Part shown: positions 10,763 through 21,919 of the stretch, in pieces
Layout of the letters: each line of letters opens with the position of its first letter
Position numbering within the stretch: the first letter of the stretch is position 1
DNA from: Symsagittifera roscoffensis
Lineage: Eukaryota; Xenacoelomorpha; Acoela; Convolutidae
NCBI RefSeq assembly: GCF_963678635.1
Contig: NC_087067.1
Span: 60,002,594-60,066,593, forward strand
Reading direction: 5' to 3'
Length of the DNA: 64,000 bases
Made by a program: the position numbers and the translations under genes
The notes under the pieces: generated by a model
Told to the model about the DNA's origin: nothing
The model's input: the letters and a program-made list of their open reading frames with translations, nothing else
Databases searched by the model: none

Positions 10763-11552
10763 AAATCAAATTGTTTTTGGTTTTTATTTTGTCTTACGAC
10801 TTTTTTGTGTTTTTTTATTTCTTTCTTAGACTTTATAATAGTCTTTATAAGAATAAATTATCCAGTTTTAAGCTCGGTTAATCCAGTTTGGTTACCGTTG
10901 GTTTTCTTTTCTTAGTCATGCTGTTTTTTTATGGTTTGTGGTGTTTAGTAAGCTGCGTTGGTTAATTTGGTTTAGTATACAATTTCTTTCCAACCAGGTT
11001 AAAGAAAACTTTGAAACTTGTTATTGCTTGTTTGAGTTTTTGTTAGTGAAAACTTGAAACATAAAATCATTATTTTAAACAATTCTTCGTGGGCGAGCTG
11101 TGCGAGTTTGGATAGAAGTCTTGTGCGAATGAATGAAATTATTGAAAAAGTTAATACTGTTTTCTCATTTTTTATGAATTTTTTGCATAGGAATTGAATT
11201 TTACTGCTTTTTGGGGAAGTTGAAAATTATGAACTTTCATCGTACTTAATTTTACTGCTTCTTGGGGAAATAATTTATGAATGAAATTACTACATTGGGC
11301 ATGAAATTTACTACATTATTTAGTGCGAAAGATTTAGGAGTTTTATTATAACTTGAAAAAATGTATTTTTATTTGTCTTTTTTCTGTTTTGTAGGTGATT
11401 GTAGTGTGAAGACTAAAAGAATAAATTAAACATTGATAAAAATTGGTTAGTACAATTTTGAATTTATTAGTTAAAATTATTTAATTCATATTTACTTTAT
11501 TCATCTGGGAAAAGCCATGTGGGAAGATGTCATGAATCAAGTCTGATGTTGT

Positions 11553-11822
11553 TTATAATTTGGCTAGTATGCGTATGCCATTTTTAGTTTGTAGCAGTGG
11601 CCAAAGCAATTGAAGAGCGTTGATGGTTTTTAGTTCTTCGGTGCCTACTGCGAATTCATGAGGTGTGTTCTGGATTAGGTTGTAATTTTCATGATTATAT
11701 TTAGTGTTATGAATTAATTCTAGTATGGGTTTTTTGATAGGTTGTATGGATTCATGCGGGATAATGAAGGGTCTTGATTCTTCATCATTGAAGGTCTTCG
11801 TGATGGGACAGAATACATACAT
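11553..11822 (-). CDS. Unrecognised 89-codon open frame in tandem copy 3
   Basis: Copy of the 8195-8464 frame with changes at residues 3 and 6 (MYVFCPITK). Confidence 0.25.
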   Translation of the reverse strand: MYVFCPITKTFNDEESRPFIIPHESIQPIKKPILELIHNTKYNHENYNLIQNTPHEFAVGTEELKTINALQLLWPLLQTKNGIRILAKL

Positions 11823-12192
11823 TTGGGTAACTGGGTCGTAGTTGCGGAGGATGCCGTGGAGGTTAGTATTTTTAATGCAATATGTAAAATTAAGAAAAAA
11901 TGGTGACGTGTATTTCGAGTTAATAAACTGAAAACGGTGGTGTGGTTGTCGTGATGGTGTGTGTAAATCAAAATGGTTTTGTATAAAACGATATTATGTG
12001 TAAGTGTGCGTTTGTTTAGTGCGTAACATGATAGTGTGATGGGGTCGTCTAGCCTTTGGATGTTCGTCTTTGTTGTTGTGTATGATCTATATACTGCATT
12101 TTATGATTTACATTTTATAAATTTTTGTAAATTTGGTTTTTATTCATGATCTTAGTTATTTGTTTTCACAAAAGAGTTTCATTTTAATTCAG

Positions 12193-12441
12193 TTATTTTG
12201 AAGAGTTACTCACCCTTGAGTACCTCTTATGAAAAATTGAAGTGTGGTCACAAAGCGTGGGTGTAAAGCCGTAGGTTAGGCTGGCTATAAGCATGCTCAG
12301 GACGTCCTTCTCTGGTGGGTTAGGCCAGGAGACGGAGTATGATTTCATGCTGTTTTTATGAGAGGTCCTGTTATGTGATAACATTTTATGTTGGTTTTTT
12401 CTGGGTTTTCTTATGTTACTTTGGTTGTTTCCTTTTTTCAA
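12193..12441 (-). CDS. Unrecognised 82-codon open frame in tandem copy 3
   Basis: Copy of the 8835-9083 frame with two substitutions (T to P near residue 13, K to M near residue 20). Confidence 0.25.
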   Translation of the reverse strand: MKKGNNQSNIRKPRKNQHKMLSHNRTSHKNSMKSYSVSWPNPPEKDVLSMLIASLTYGFTPTLCDHTSIFHKRYSRVSNSSK

Positions 12442-12557
12442 AAATCAAATTGTTTTTGGTTTTTATTTTGTCTTACGACTTTTTGTGTTTTTTTATTTCT
12501 TTCTTAGACTTTATAATAGTCTTTATAAGAATAAATTATCCAGTTTTAAGCTTGGTT

Positions 12558-13711
12558 AATCCAGTATGGTTACCGTTGGTTTTCTTTTCTTAGTCATGCT
12601 GTTTTTTTATGGTTTGTGGTGTTTAGTAAGCTGCGTTGGTTAATTTGGTTTAGTATACAATTTCTTTCCAACCAGGTTAAAGAAAACTTTGAAACTTGTT
12701 ATTGCTTGTTTGAGTTGTTGTTAGTGAAAACTTGAAACATAAAATCATTTTTTTAAACAATTCTTCGTGGGCGAGCTGTGCGAGTTTGGATAGAAGTCTT
12801 GTGCGAATGAATGAAATTATTGAAAAAGTTAATACTGTTAGCTCATTTTTTATGAATTTTTTGCATAGGAATTGAATTTTACTGCTTTTTGGGGAAGTTG
12901 AAAATTATAAACTTTCATCGTATTTAATTTTACTGCTTCTTGGGGAAATAATTTATGAATGAAATTACTACATTGGGCATGAAATTTACTACATTATTTA
13001 GTGCGAAAGATTTAGGAGTTTTATTATAACTTGAAAAAATGTATTTTTATTTGTCTTTTTTCTGTTTTGTAGGTGATTGTAGTGTGAAGACTAAAAGAAT
13101 AAATTAAACATTGATAAAAATTGGTTAGTACAATTTTGAATTTTTTAGTTAAAACTATTTAATTCATATTTACTTTATTCATCTGGGAAAAGCCATGTGG
13201 GAAGATGTCGTGAATCAAGTCTGATGTTGTTTATAATTTGTCTAGTATGCGTATGCCAGTTTTAGTTTGTAGCAGTGGCCAAATCAATTGAAGTGCGTTG
13301 ATGGTTTTTAGTTCTTCGGTGCCTACTGCGAATTCATGAGGTGTGTTCTGGATTAGGTTGTAGTTTTCATGATTATATTTAGTGTTATGAATTAATTCTA
13401 GTATGGGTTTTTTGATAGGTTGTATGGATTCATGTGGGATAATGAAGGGTCTTGATTCTTCATCATTGAAGGTCTTCGTGATGAGACAGAATATATACAT
13501 TTGGGTAACTGGGTCGTAGTTGCGGAGGATGCCGTGGAGGTTAGTATTTTTAATGCAATATGTAAAATTAAGAAAAAATGGTGACGTGTATTTCGAGTTA
13601 ATAAAATGAAAACGGTGGTGTGGTTGTCGTGATGGTGTGTGTAAATCAAAATGGTTTTGTATAAAACGATATTATGTGTAAGTGTGCGTTTGTTTAGTGC
13701 GTAACATGATA
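12558..13711. repeat. 1.68 kb tandem unit, copy 4 (truncated)
   Basis: Only the first 1154 bp are present. Similarity to the other copies ends at GCGTAACATGATA near 13711, and unrelated sequence follows. The part lost includes the minus-strand 82-codon frame found in copies 1-3. Confidence 0.95.
13231..13500 (-). CDS. Unrecognised 89-codon open frame in tandem copy 4
   Basis: Copy of the 8195-8464 frame with a few changes near the C-terminus (QLIWPLLQTKTGIRILDKL). It is the copy nearest the envelope-bearing element. Confidence 0.25.
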   Translation of the reverse strand: MYIFCLITKTFNDEESRPFIIPHESIQPIKKPILELIHNTKYNHENYNLIQNTPHEFAVGTEELKTINALQLIWPLLQTKTGIRILDKL

Positions 13712-13979
13712 TCGTGGGAACAGTGCAAATCGCGTTACTGTGGTGAAAGAAAGTGAAAGGTTAGTGAAAATAACTGAAATTTATCATAAAAGCTTTCCTA
13801 TGCTTGTATGTCAACTATTGCTTCTGAAATTTTATGATCGTGCTTTTTATCAATGATATTAAGTGTAAATAAGTATGGGTTTTTAATAAAAAAACTTTTC
13901 TGTTAGTTTAGGGTTTGCAAAGCGGTCGTCGTCTAAAAATTGATCGTGGTTTGGGCGGATGCTGTTATTATCGTAGTAT

Positions 13980-14186
13980 TCAATTGAGTAATCGTTCGCT
14001 CGGGGTGCGGTGAATGTTTTTTAAAATTTTTTTATATCCAACGTACGTAAATTGTCGAGGTGTTAGTGATGTGGTGAGTCTATACAGTATATTTTTGTTT
14101 CTTTCGATATTTTCATTAGTATTAATGAGTGGTAGATAAAGGCGGTTAGTATAGTTGTAATAAGCTGTCCAATGAAGTGTTGGCAT
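13980..14186 (-). pseudogene. Small unrecognised frame at the 3' side of the envelope-bearing element
   Basis: A 68-codon minus-strand frame beginning MPTLHWTAYYNYTNRLYL, polar, N/T/Y-rich and without a known motif. The stretch up to 14230 has stops, so this may be the continuation of the Ser/Pro-rich frame upstream after a frameshift. Confidence 0.25.
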
Positions 14187-14229
14187 TAAAACGTGCTCAT
14201 CAACAAAATTTCGTTTTTCATTAGTAGTG

Positions 14230-14871
14230 TTAGAAGTATTTAAGGTATATTGTGGAAATGAAGGGTAGAGTTATTTGAAGGTAAGTTTTTGTGTTTGTGT
14301 GATCTAGGTGGTCGATATATTCTCTGGCTGTTCCGGGTTTGGTTGTAAATGGGTGATTTGGGAACTTTCGTTTAAAATTGCGGTAATCTCGGTAAGTGAT
14401 GGTAGGTCTTTTGGTTGATTTGAATGATTGAGCTAATGATGGAGTGTAATCTGAAAGTGGTGTAGGTGTTGGTGGATTTGATGATGTTACTGTTGATGAT
14501 AGTTGATGTATCGGAAGAGTGTTGGGGTATATTAATTGTTGTTGCAGTGTGATAAAATTATCAAGTTCTTCGGAAAATTGTACATTATCTGGGGGTTTTG
14601 AAAAAACTGAAGAGTTGGTCTGGGTATGGGTAGAGGGAGATGGTTCGGAGTCTGCGAATTCGTCGGGAGTTTCTACATCGGAGTTGTTAAATTGTGAGAT
14701 GGAATGAAAAACTGAAATATCTGAGTTAGTATCAGAAATCGTGCTTGATGGTATACTAATAACTGGAGAATCGGGTGGCGGGAAAGCAAAAAGTGGGATA
14801 ATTGGGATTTGAGTTTGAAGGTTGGCTGGGTGGGAAATTGAGCGATGGAGGGATCCAATTTGTCGGCTCAT
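14230..14871 (-). pseudogene. Ser/Pro/Thr-rich open frame, 213 codons, unrecognised
   Basis: The longest open frame of the 3' part of this element. Residues about 20-140 are strongly enriched in S, P, T, N and D, which suggests a disordered region. Residues about 155-200 are basic and helical-looking (TYRDYRNFKRKFPNHPF). No transmembrane segment is visible. It overlaps the end of the envelope TM-like frame (15529-14756) in another phase, so it may be the frame-shifted cytoplasmic tail of that protein or a separate accessory ORF. I do not recognise it. Confidence 0.35.
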
Positions 14872-15529
14872 CGTGAGCTAAAAAATGAATATTTTGAGAC
14901 TGAAAAGTGGTGGTATGGGGTTGTTCGATAATTTGTTCATATGTATTATCATTTTGTGAATGATATGTCATTTTGTGTTGAATGGGACTTTGTGTTGTAT
15001 TTGGTCTGAAATTTGGCTTATTTGTGATTGCTAGGTTTCGAAAAATTCGGGGAACTAATGATAATGGATGCTTTTGTGGTAGGGTTGGTATCTGTGGCGC
15101 TGTAGGTGTTGTATCTGCATTATTATGTTCTTCGTCATATGTGTTTGGTCTTGTGGATATTTTTGTATCATATTCTTTTATTTGTGCATCTAGAAGTATT
15201 TTATTTATTGATGATGAGAATATTTCAAAAAATCCTGCAAATAATATACGTGCTACACTTGCTTGGCGGTGTACTTGTTTGTGTATAGCACATGTGTTAT
15301 AGATTCCTTTTAACATTGAGAAAAGAAACCCTATAAAGTTAAACATAGCGTATAAGATAGTTAATCTTTCTAGATGTAATAGGGCCATCCTAGAAAGGCG
15401 AGAAAAAATGTCTGAAAATCCTGCGGTTTCGGCAAGTTTTCTTAAATTCTGGTCGATTGATTGTCGTTGTATTGTGTCCATTTGTAATAGTAATTCTTGA
15501 AATTGTTTTGTTCTAATGTGATGTTGCAT
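14756..15529 (-). pseudogene. Envelope transmembrane-subunit-like frame
   Basis: A 257-codon minus-strand frame. The first 50 residues are amphipathic and Q/L-rich. Residues about 57-78 are strongly hydrophobic (TILYAMFNFIGFLFSMLKGI), a probable membrane segment, followed by a second hydrophobic stretch at about 92-104. The remaining 150 residues are polar, P/T/N/Q-rich and would form a long tail. The position downstream of integrase fits a retroelement envelope membrane subunit. No fusion peptide or furin site could be assigned, so the call is by position and topology only. Confidence 0.45.
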
Positions 15530-15627
15530 ATCAGATTTAGAATAAATTCCAATTGATTGTAAATCAATATTTGGGTTGCGAGCGATAGCTCGGATACTTT
15601 TGGTGAAAACGTTTTTGGTGGTTGCAT
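15442..15627 (-). pseudogene. Fragment linking the envelope surface-like and membrane-like frames
   Basis: A 61-codon frame (MQPPKTFSPKVSELSLATQ) that runs into the 15529-14756 frame by a phase change. It probably represents the piece just N-terminal to the membrane-like domain. Confidence 0.3.
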
Positions 15628-15726
15628 TAATGTAGGGTATGGAGTAAGTAGGTAGTATTTATCTTCGTCAGGGTTTAGTGGTACTACATTGTGGCTTTTT
15701 TCTGATCCACATGGGACTGCGGTATC

Positions 15727-15909
15727 TCAAAAATATGTTCGTCTTGAAAGTGTATCGACAAAATGTACTATATTTTTGCAGAATATGGGGATTCTTTTAT
15801 AACAAAAATTATCTTCCAAAACATATAAAGGTGATACTTTTTTGGTGCAAGTGTAAAACCATAAAATGTTTCCTTCGTAATCAAGGAAGTTTGATCTTTT
15901 TCCTGACAA
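15727..15909 (-). pseudogene. Cys-containing envelope-like fragment
   Basis: A 60-codon frame with three cysteines (CTKK, CYKR, CKN) and aromatic residues, as in an ectodomain. It follows the duplicated surface-like segment after a stop or phase change near 15940. It is assigned to the envelope-like gene by position. Confidence 0.3.
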
Positions 15910-15940
15910 TAAACATCCTACGTAGGGTATTTCAGAATTG

Positions 15941-16778
15941 CTAATGCGAGTGTTGTAAGATTTGTGTTCCTTCTAATTCGCAGAGTTGATGAAGTGTTTC
16001 TAATTCAGAAAGTGACATTTCTTGGAAAGTTCTCTTAATTGTGTAGTCTAATTTCTTATCTAGGTGAATATCATAATGTATAGCGCCAAAATAGGTGTTA
16101 TTCATTAGTGATATTTCTTTTAAACGTGTACTTTTACTATCGTATGGTTCTAGTTTTCCACCCGAGCGACCTTCACTTTTATAGAGGTTCACTGGGACGT
16201 ATGGCGTGCCTTCGTTAATAGTGTGACTTGTTGCATAAGGATCAAATCTTATTTTTCCAGTTGTCATGTCAAAACCTTTTTCGTATTCGACAAGTATTTC
16301 TGAATAATGTGTTTTGTAGAGTGGGTTGATGAAGTGTTTCTAATTCAGAAAGTGACATTTCTTGGAAAATTCTACTAATTGTGTAGTCTAATTTCTTATC
16401 TAGGTGAATATCATAATGTATAGCGCCAAAATAGGTGTTATTCATTAGTGATATTTCTTTTAAACGTGTACTTTCACTATCGTATGGTTCTAGTTTTCCA
16501 CCAGAGCGACCTTCACTTTTATAGAGGTTCACTGGTACGTATGGCGTGCCTTCGTTAATAGTGTGACTTGTTGCATAAGGATCAAATCTTATTTTTCCAG
16601 TGATCATGTCAAAACCTTTTTCGTATTCGACAAGTTTTTCTGAATAATGTGTTTTGTAGAGTGGGTTTTTGTATTTACATGCAAATTCTGTTTCTTGATA
16701 GATTTGAAAACGTGTCAATTTATTGTCTTTATCATGAATGTTTCTAAAATCATTGCTTTGTTTGTGAGAAGGGTTCAC
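15941..16778 (-). pseudogene. Envelope surface-like segment containing a 340 bp tandem duplication
   Basis: Two minus-strand frames (16778-16269 and 16267-15941) translate to nearly the same sequence over about 100 residues: both contain GKIRFDPYATSHTINEGTPY, and MNNTYFGAIHYD with an N-N-T glycosylation sequon. The duplication has destroyed one continuous frame: after the 3' end of the first copy the reading passes into the N-terminal part of the second. The upstream 40 residues (FACKYKNPLYKTHY) occur once. An ectodomain of a retroelement envelope is the likely origin, given integrase upstream and a membrane-like frame downstream. Confidence 0.45.
15985..16664. repeat. 340 bp direct tandem duplication
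   Basis: Units 15985-16324 and 16325-16664 both start GTTGATGAAGTGTTTCTAAT and are almost identical, with only a handful of differences visible (for example ACTTTTAC versus ACTTTCAC, and CACCCGAGC versus CACCAGAGC). The unit length is not a multiple of three, so the duplication shifts the frame of the envelope-like gene. Confidence 0.95.
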
Positions 16779-17477
16779 TTGTTCGTATGGAATGGATTCA
16801 ATAAAGTATTTTTAATGAAATTTTATCATTCGAGCGTGTATTTTTGCTACTTGAAATGTTGTACATGTATCTTCGGGAAACTAAACAATTGTTGCTTGGG
16901 TTCATGTTGTAGGGTCACAATAAACTTGATCGTTTTTGCAAGGTAATCTAATTCCTTGATAGATCATGGTGTTATCAGTTAAATCTCGTGTGATTTATTT
17001 TTTCGAGTTGTATTTTCCGTTGTATTTTTTTTCAAGTTGTATTTTCCAATCAAAAAACTTGATAATCAAATATTTCTTGATATCCTTTATTTTTTGTATC
17101 TGCTTTGCAGTTTTAAGGATTATTTATTCCAATGTGTGGTATCCAGTGTTTATCATTTATGTCATAAGTTAATCGTTCGTGTGCGCCATCATATGGGTAA
17201 TTTTCGTCTAGTTTAACATGTCTTTGATATCGTTCAAGTTCTGCCTTATGTACAAAATCGGCAAAGACTTGAAAATTTACTATTTTTATGTCTGAGTTTT
17301 TATTTCTTGTTAGATATAGTCAAGTCGGTTTCTGTTTCCGTTGGAAAGTTGTGAACAATGTACTTTCTTTTCGGAAAATGTTGCTGTAAATTTATATCCT
17401 GTGACTGTTGTTGCTCGAGCTTTTGAATACAATGTTGCTATTACATTTGTAGTTTTTATAGCTTGTGGTTCTGTTTC
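16779..17477 (-). other. Degraded inter-frame region within the envelope-bearing element
   Basis: No long minus-strand frame. The sequence is AT-rich and probably represents decayed envelope coding sequence between the frames at 18071-17478 and 16778-15941. Plus-strand frames here (16647-16946, 16966-17172) are hydrophobic translations of T-rich DNA and are not supported. Confidence 0.4.
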
Positions 17478-18071
17478 CTATTGTGTTACTTGATTCATTG
17501 CATACTTGTGTAGTGTTTTTTGTTCGTTTTCTTCACAATCATAGTGTGTTACTAATAAATCCTGAGGTCCTGTGCGAGGAGATGGATTCGTATTTTGGTC
17601 GGAAAATATTAGAAAAAGGATGTGTTGAAATGTTACTATTTTAGAATATACATGTGTATGATAAACCGGAATACGGGTTATAAAACGTTTTATATCCAAA
17701 TGTGTTTTTGTATATCTATCGTATTTATATATTACTTCAGTTGTTATAAATGGTGGAGGTAGTGATCGAGCTGTTATATTTGGTGGACTTAATGGAAAGG
17801 GATGTTGTACGATGTTGTTAAGTTTGACAGTTATTTCAAACTTTAATTGCCGGCTGTTTTGTTGGAGTATTTGAACGTTGTGTTCTCGGATATCTTCGTG
17901 GATATTTTGTCTATATTGTAATCTATTAAGTGCCCAACTGTGGAGTCGGTGGCTTTCGTGATGTTGTCCAAATAGTGGGGGAGGTGCTACGAATGTGTTC
18001 CAATCTAAACATAGGGGTATATTCGTTGATTGTTCTTTGTATCGAGCGTCGAGGTTATTTGGAAAATTCAA
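17478..18071 (-). pseudogene. Unrecognised 197-codon frame of the envelope-bearing element
   Basis: A minus-strand frame beginning MNFPNNLDARYKEQSTN, with aromatic and His residues and a middle part rich in P, I and T. It has no strong membrane segment apart from a moderately hydrophobic FQHILFLIFSD near residue 150. It lies between the P/Q/S-rich frame and the surface-like frame, so it probably belongs to the N-terminal part of the envelope-like gene. No family motif is visible. Confidence 0.35.
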
Positions 18072-18252
18072 GGGGGAAAATGATGGTGATACTTGACTTA
18101 TTGATGGTGTTGAGGGGAGTGATAATGTTTCTGGTAGGAATGATAATGTTGTATCTGAGGACGTTTCTATTGGTTCATTTCTTAAGTTTGGTGTTCCTTG
18201 TGAGTTAGGTTGTGTTGTCCAATATGGTAGTCGTTCGGTGGTGTTGGGGGGA

Positions 18253-18750
18253 TTAAAAGGATTTCCACGGATTTGTTCGGATGTTGGTGTTGAACCTAGA
18301 TAGTTGGGATAGAAGGGATATTTGGTGTGCTTTGTTGTGAAGTAAGCGTAGGAGTGTTTGGTAATGTATTACTAGAGAATTTTGAGCTTGATGATGTTGG
18401 GGATTGAGGTATGCTAAAATTAACTCTGGGAGTTTGAAAATTTCTGTTTCTTCTTGGTTGTATAATTTGTCTATTGACTTCAGTTGTATTTTGATTTTGA
18501 CCAAAATGTCTTAGTCGATTTCAATCTGGTTGTATTGTGGGGTACAAATTATATGTTGGTTCACTTAGGGATGCTTGTCGCTGAACTGGTTCTAGTGGTT
18601 CGGATAAGCGGGCGTGTCGTTCTTCAAAAGTGTACGGATTATCTTGAAAGAAATTCGTGTGGATGTTTGCGCGTTTTGAAATGTTGTAGGGACTATTGGG
18701 TTTGCTTGGGAAGATGTCGGTGAAGACTGTTTCGGTGGTGGTTGGTTAGC
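18253..18750 (-). pseudogene. P/Q/S/N-rich frame fragments
   Basis: Minus-strand translations between 18750 and 18253, in two phases, give polar sequence rich in P, Q, N and S with short basic stretches (one is the 83-codon frame 18504-18253). The composition suggests a disordered structural protein segment. I cannot decide between a displaced gag part and the N-terminus of the envelope-like gene. Confidence 0.25.
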
Positions 18751-20129
18751 AATTTTGGAAATGTTTCCCATTTATCTGTTTCTTAGTGGGAAGATTTATG
18801 TTTATTGTAATATTCTTTGATTGAAAGAACTAAAAGGAATGTTGCTCAGGCGAACGTGACTATTGCCTTTTTACACATTTGCACATTGTCGTAATTAGAG
18901 ATGATAAAAATGTGATGAAAATTACGAACAGTTAAAAAATATCTGTTCTACTAAAAATTGTTCGTATCATTTAAATAGACTTTGAATTATCGTACCTGTG
19001 AATGTGGTCAATGATTTGGGAGAGTTGCATATATTTCAAATAGGGAGATGAAAATCAAAAAAAAATTGCACAATATTATTAAAAGGATTATTAGTGCTTC
19101 AAAAGTTTCAATAAAAAATATTAGCTTTAAATAGAATAAAAAACTTTATGAAAAGGTTTATGATTTTATTTTTAGAGTATCGACTGTTATAGAGAGAAGC
19201 ATTTAAGAAATGATTCGTTCTTCGAATATTTTTTGAACTTCTGGGGCGAAATTCAAGTGTGGTCGGATTATTTATTGATTTTTCGACAACTGGGTTGAAT
19301 TTTGTGAAAAATTGTTGGAGGCTAAGTGTATGGTGCTCGGGAGGTCTTCTTTGCCTTGTTTTTATTTGTTGGATAATCTGAGATTTTTTTGAAATATTTG
19401 TACTTGAGGCCCAATCATCATGGTCCTGTTTTACTTAAGGCTAAATTGCCATTTTTGGTTGGAGGGTTTTTGAGGTCTAAGTTGGGAAAATATTGTTGAT
19501 CTTCGCATTATCAGATAGGGGAGGGTTGTAATATGATGGTGGTGTTTATTTTAGTTGTCAAGTTTTAGCAAGTTGCTCATTTTTGACCTCGAAGTTGTAA
19601 AGTTATAGTTATAGATATGCCTGGAGATTAATATCTGTCGGCTAGTAGAATGTCTTAGAAATAGAGAACGTGACGGATTTGAGTGAATCCTTTTGGCTGA
19701 ATTTGAAGTAGATTTGTTGCGTATGTTTCAGCATGTTATCATGAAAATTTGAAAGTTCAAAATGATTTATAAGTGTACAAACTATTGATTTTAAAATTAA
19801 AGTTGTTTTTGAAATTCAAATTTCCATAATATTTGTGATTGTGGGATGAATGTTTTGTAAAATTTACGTGGTTGATTTCTAAGTCGTGATGATTCTCTAT
19901 GTTCTGATTTTTCTTTTTGTTCTTGTGATAAGATTTTTTCTATCATTTTTCAGTTTTTTCTTTCTATTTGAGATATCTTTGGGTCTGGTGTTTTTATACT
20001 TTTATGAGTTGTGCTTTGTTTTTGATTTTGTTTATGATGAATGTCGTCATGTACATTTTTTTCTTGTTCTGTATGTATATTGTTTTGAATAACTTTTAAA
20101 CCTGTAAAAGAATATAATTGAGTTAATTT
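18751..20129 (-). other. Low-coding gap between integrase and envelope-like region
   Basis: About 1.4 kb with no supportable frame on either strand. T-rich plus-strand frames such as 19886-20092 are low-complexity and hydrophobic. This may be decayed spacer or the remains of an intron-like region upstream of env. Confidence 0.4.
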
Positions 20130-21640
20130 GCGTAATGCATACTCTTTCGGGTAGTAAGGTAATGAATTTTTACGATGTTGAACATTTTTTTTTACTTGAA
20201 TCTGTGAGTTTGTATGTTACTTCAGTGGTTTTGGCAATTATTTGGTATGGTCCTATACGAAGTGGTTGTAATTTTTTAGAGATTCCTTTTAGTGTATTCA
20301 AATTAGGTATTAGGACAAATGTTCGAATTTTTAAATCTGTGGCTGGCATAAAACTTGAATTAATTTGGCTGTTAATGTTTTGCCTTTGTAACAATTTCTT
20401 TGTTATTTTTTGTTAGATTTCATTGTGCTTTTTATCTCTTTTTAAATTTCATTCGGTATGTGTGCCAGAGACTAATTTGAGAATTTGTGGGTGATGAAAA
20501 TGATCTTCATCATGTGTGTGTAATGGTGGATTAAAGCATATTGAATCTTTATTTGGTTGGCAATGACCTTGTGCGTTTTTGTGAGCATTTTCTGTGAACA
20601 TAATTGGTTTTCTTGGTTTTTGATTAAAAACCGTTTCATATGGTGACATTCCTCAAGTTGTCGTTATTTGTGAATTGTATGATAAGGGAAAAATTTTTAC
20701 ATCTGCTGACCATTCTGTGTATTGTGTATCGTTTCCATTAATGATACATCTAAGATATTCTCGTAAGGAACGGTTCATACCTTCGACTAAACCGTTTGTC
20801 CAAGGTGCATGATATGTACGTGGTTTATGTTTAATGTTGTATAAGTGGCATAGTGTGATGATTTCATTTTTAATAAATTCTGTACCGTTGTCTGTGACTA
20901 GGATTTCGGTAATCCGAATTTAGCTATCCAGTGTTCGTAACGTGTCGTGTAAGCATAATAAGCATTACAGTGTGGTATTGGGTTGAGTGCTACATAGTGC
21001 GTGAATGCATCAACAATGACCATAATACAAGAATTTCCTTCAGAGGATGGTGAAATTGGTCCTTTTGTGTCGAATGAAATTCTATGGTTGAAATATAAAC
21101 TTTGTCCTTTAAAATCTTGTTTCTGTGCTATTTGTTTTTGATTTGGATAAGGGTTGTTCAATTGACATATTATACAATCATTGCATAATACTTTTATCCA
21201 AATTGGGGCGCTTGGAAAAAAAAAATTTTGTAAGAGGTTCGAGTATGTTTTTTCTGATCCTGAGTGTCCTTTTGTATTTTGTGTATGGGAGATGTTGAAT
21301 GGTATCAATATCATACTAAATGGGAGACAGGGGACTTTAGAATCATCTAATTGATATCTAAAAGATCCGTATTTTCATTTATTGTTGTGTTTTTAAAATT
21401 TCGGAAAAATCGGAGGAGTGTTTCATTTCCTAAAACTATGGAATCAGCTTTTGCTGGTTTTGTTTTATATTTGTGCCATGATTTGAGTTGTCTAATTACT
21501 GGGTCGAAATTTTGGTATTGTTTTAAAAGTTCAAGTGTAATTTTTTCTGTTGGTGGGAGAAAAAGTTTATCGAATCTAGTTTTGATAGGGGAATTGTGTC
21601 AAGTGGGTCATAGAGATTAAAAACTTGATTTATTGTGTAT
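20130..21640 (-). pseudogene. Ty3/gypsy-type integrase, frameshifted
   Basis: Three parts are visible on the minus strand. First, an H2C2 zinc-binding domain at 21314-21150 (HTQNTKGH, then CNDCIICQ). Second, the catalytic core: the first Asp in SFDTKGP and, after a frameshift near 20900-20915, the second Asp in TDNG (codon 20890-20892) and the Glu in LVEG (codon 20782-20784). The spacing is exactly D-35-E. Third, a C-terminal GPY/F module (LQPLRIGPYQII) in the frame at 20394-20170. The frame changes again near 20650 and 20420. A linker resembling the RNase H-integrase junction precedes it up to about 21640. All catalytic residues survive although the reading frame does not. Confidence 0.9.
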
Positions 21641-21736
21641 TTTGAATCAATTGTTTGTTGTCCTGATAAACTTGTTTTAATTGGTCAATTTTTTTTTCAT
21701 TTAGTGGAAAAAGGTATTTTTTACGCGGTTGTTGTT

Positions 21737-21919
21737 TTATTTTCTTTTGTTGAGTAATATTTTTATCCATTGTGAGTATGGAATTGGTTCAAAGGTAGAT
21801 GTACCTAATAAATCAATTTCATAGTGATTATTCTGGCAATCTAGGTAGAGTGGAAAATGTTGGAGATTGTTTATTTGTGATTGATCAATGTCAGTTTTTA
21901 CTGCGTATTTGCATTCCAA
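21737..21919 (-). pseudogene. Fragment upstream of the integrase linker
   Basis: A 60-codon frame beginning MECKYAVKTDIDQSQ and ending in basic residues. It sits where pol sequence upstream of integrase would be expected, but contains no RT or RNase H motif. It overlaps the 22124-21891 frame in another phase. Confidence 0.3.

Larger units (their letters stand above)
9200..10878. repeat. 1.68 kb tandem unit, copy 2
   Basis: Full-length copy of 1679 bp, the same length as copy 3. It contains the 51 bp internal duplication. Confidence 0.95.
10879..12557. repeat. 1.68 kb tandem unit, copy 3
   Basis: Full-length copy of 1679 bp, with small homopolymer changes near 12420-12485 relative to copy 2. 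Confidence 0.95.
7571..13711. repeat. Tandem array, 3.7 copies of a ~1.68 kb unit
   Basis: Direct repeats start at the shared TAATCC at 7571, 9200, 10879 and 12558, so the spacings are 1629, 1679 and 1679. The fourth copy is truncated at about 13711. Copies are nearly identical by eye, with scattered substitutions and small indels, so the amplification is recent. The first copy lacks 51 bp present in the others. The unit is AT-rich and carries several short minus-strand frames that I cannot assign. The left end abuts a gypsy-like pol frame. The right end abuts sequence of the minus-strand envelope-bearing element. Whether the unit comes from that element is unproven. Confidence 0.95.
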
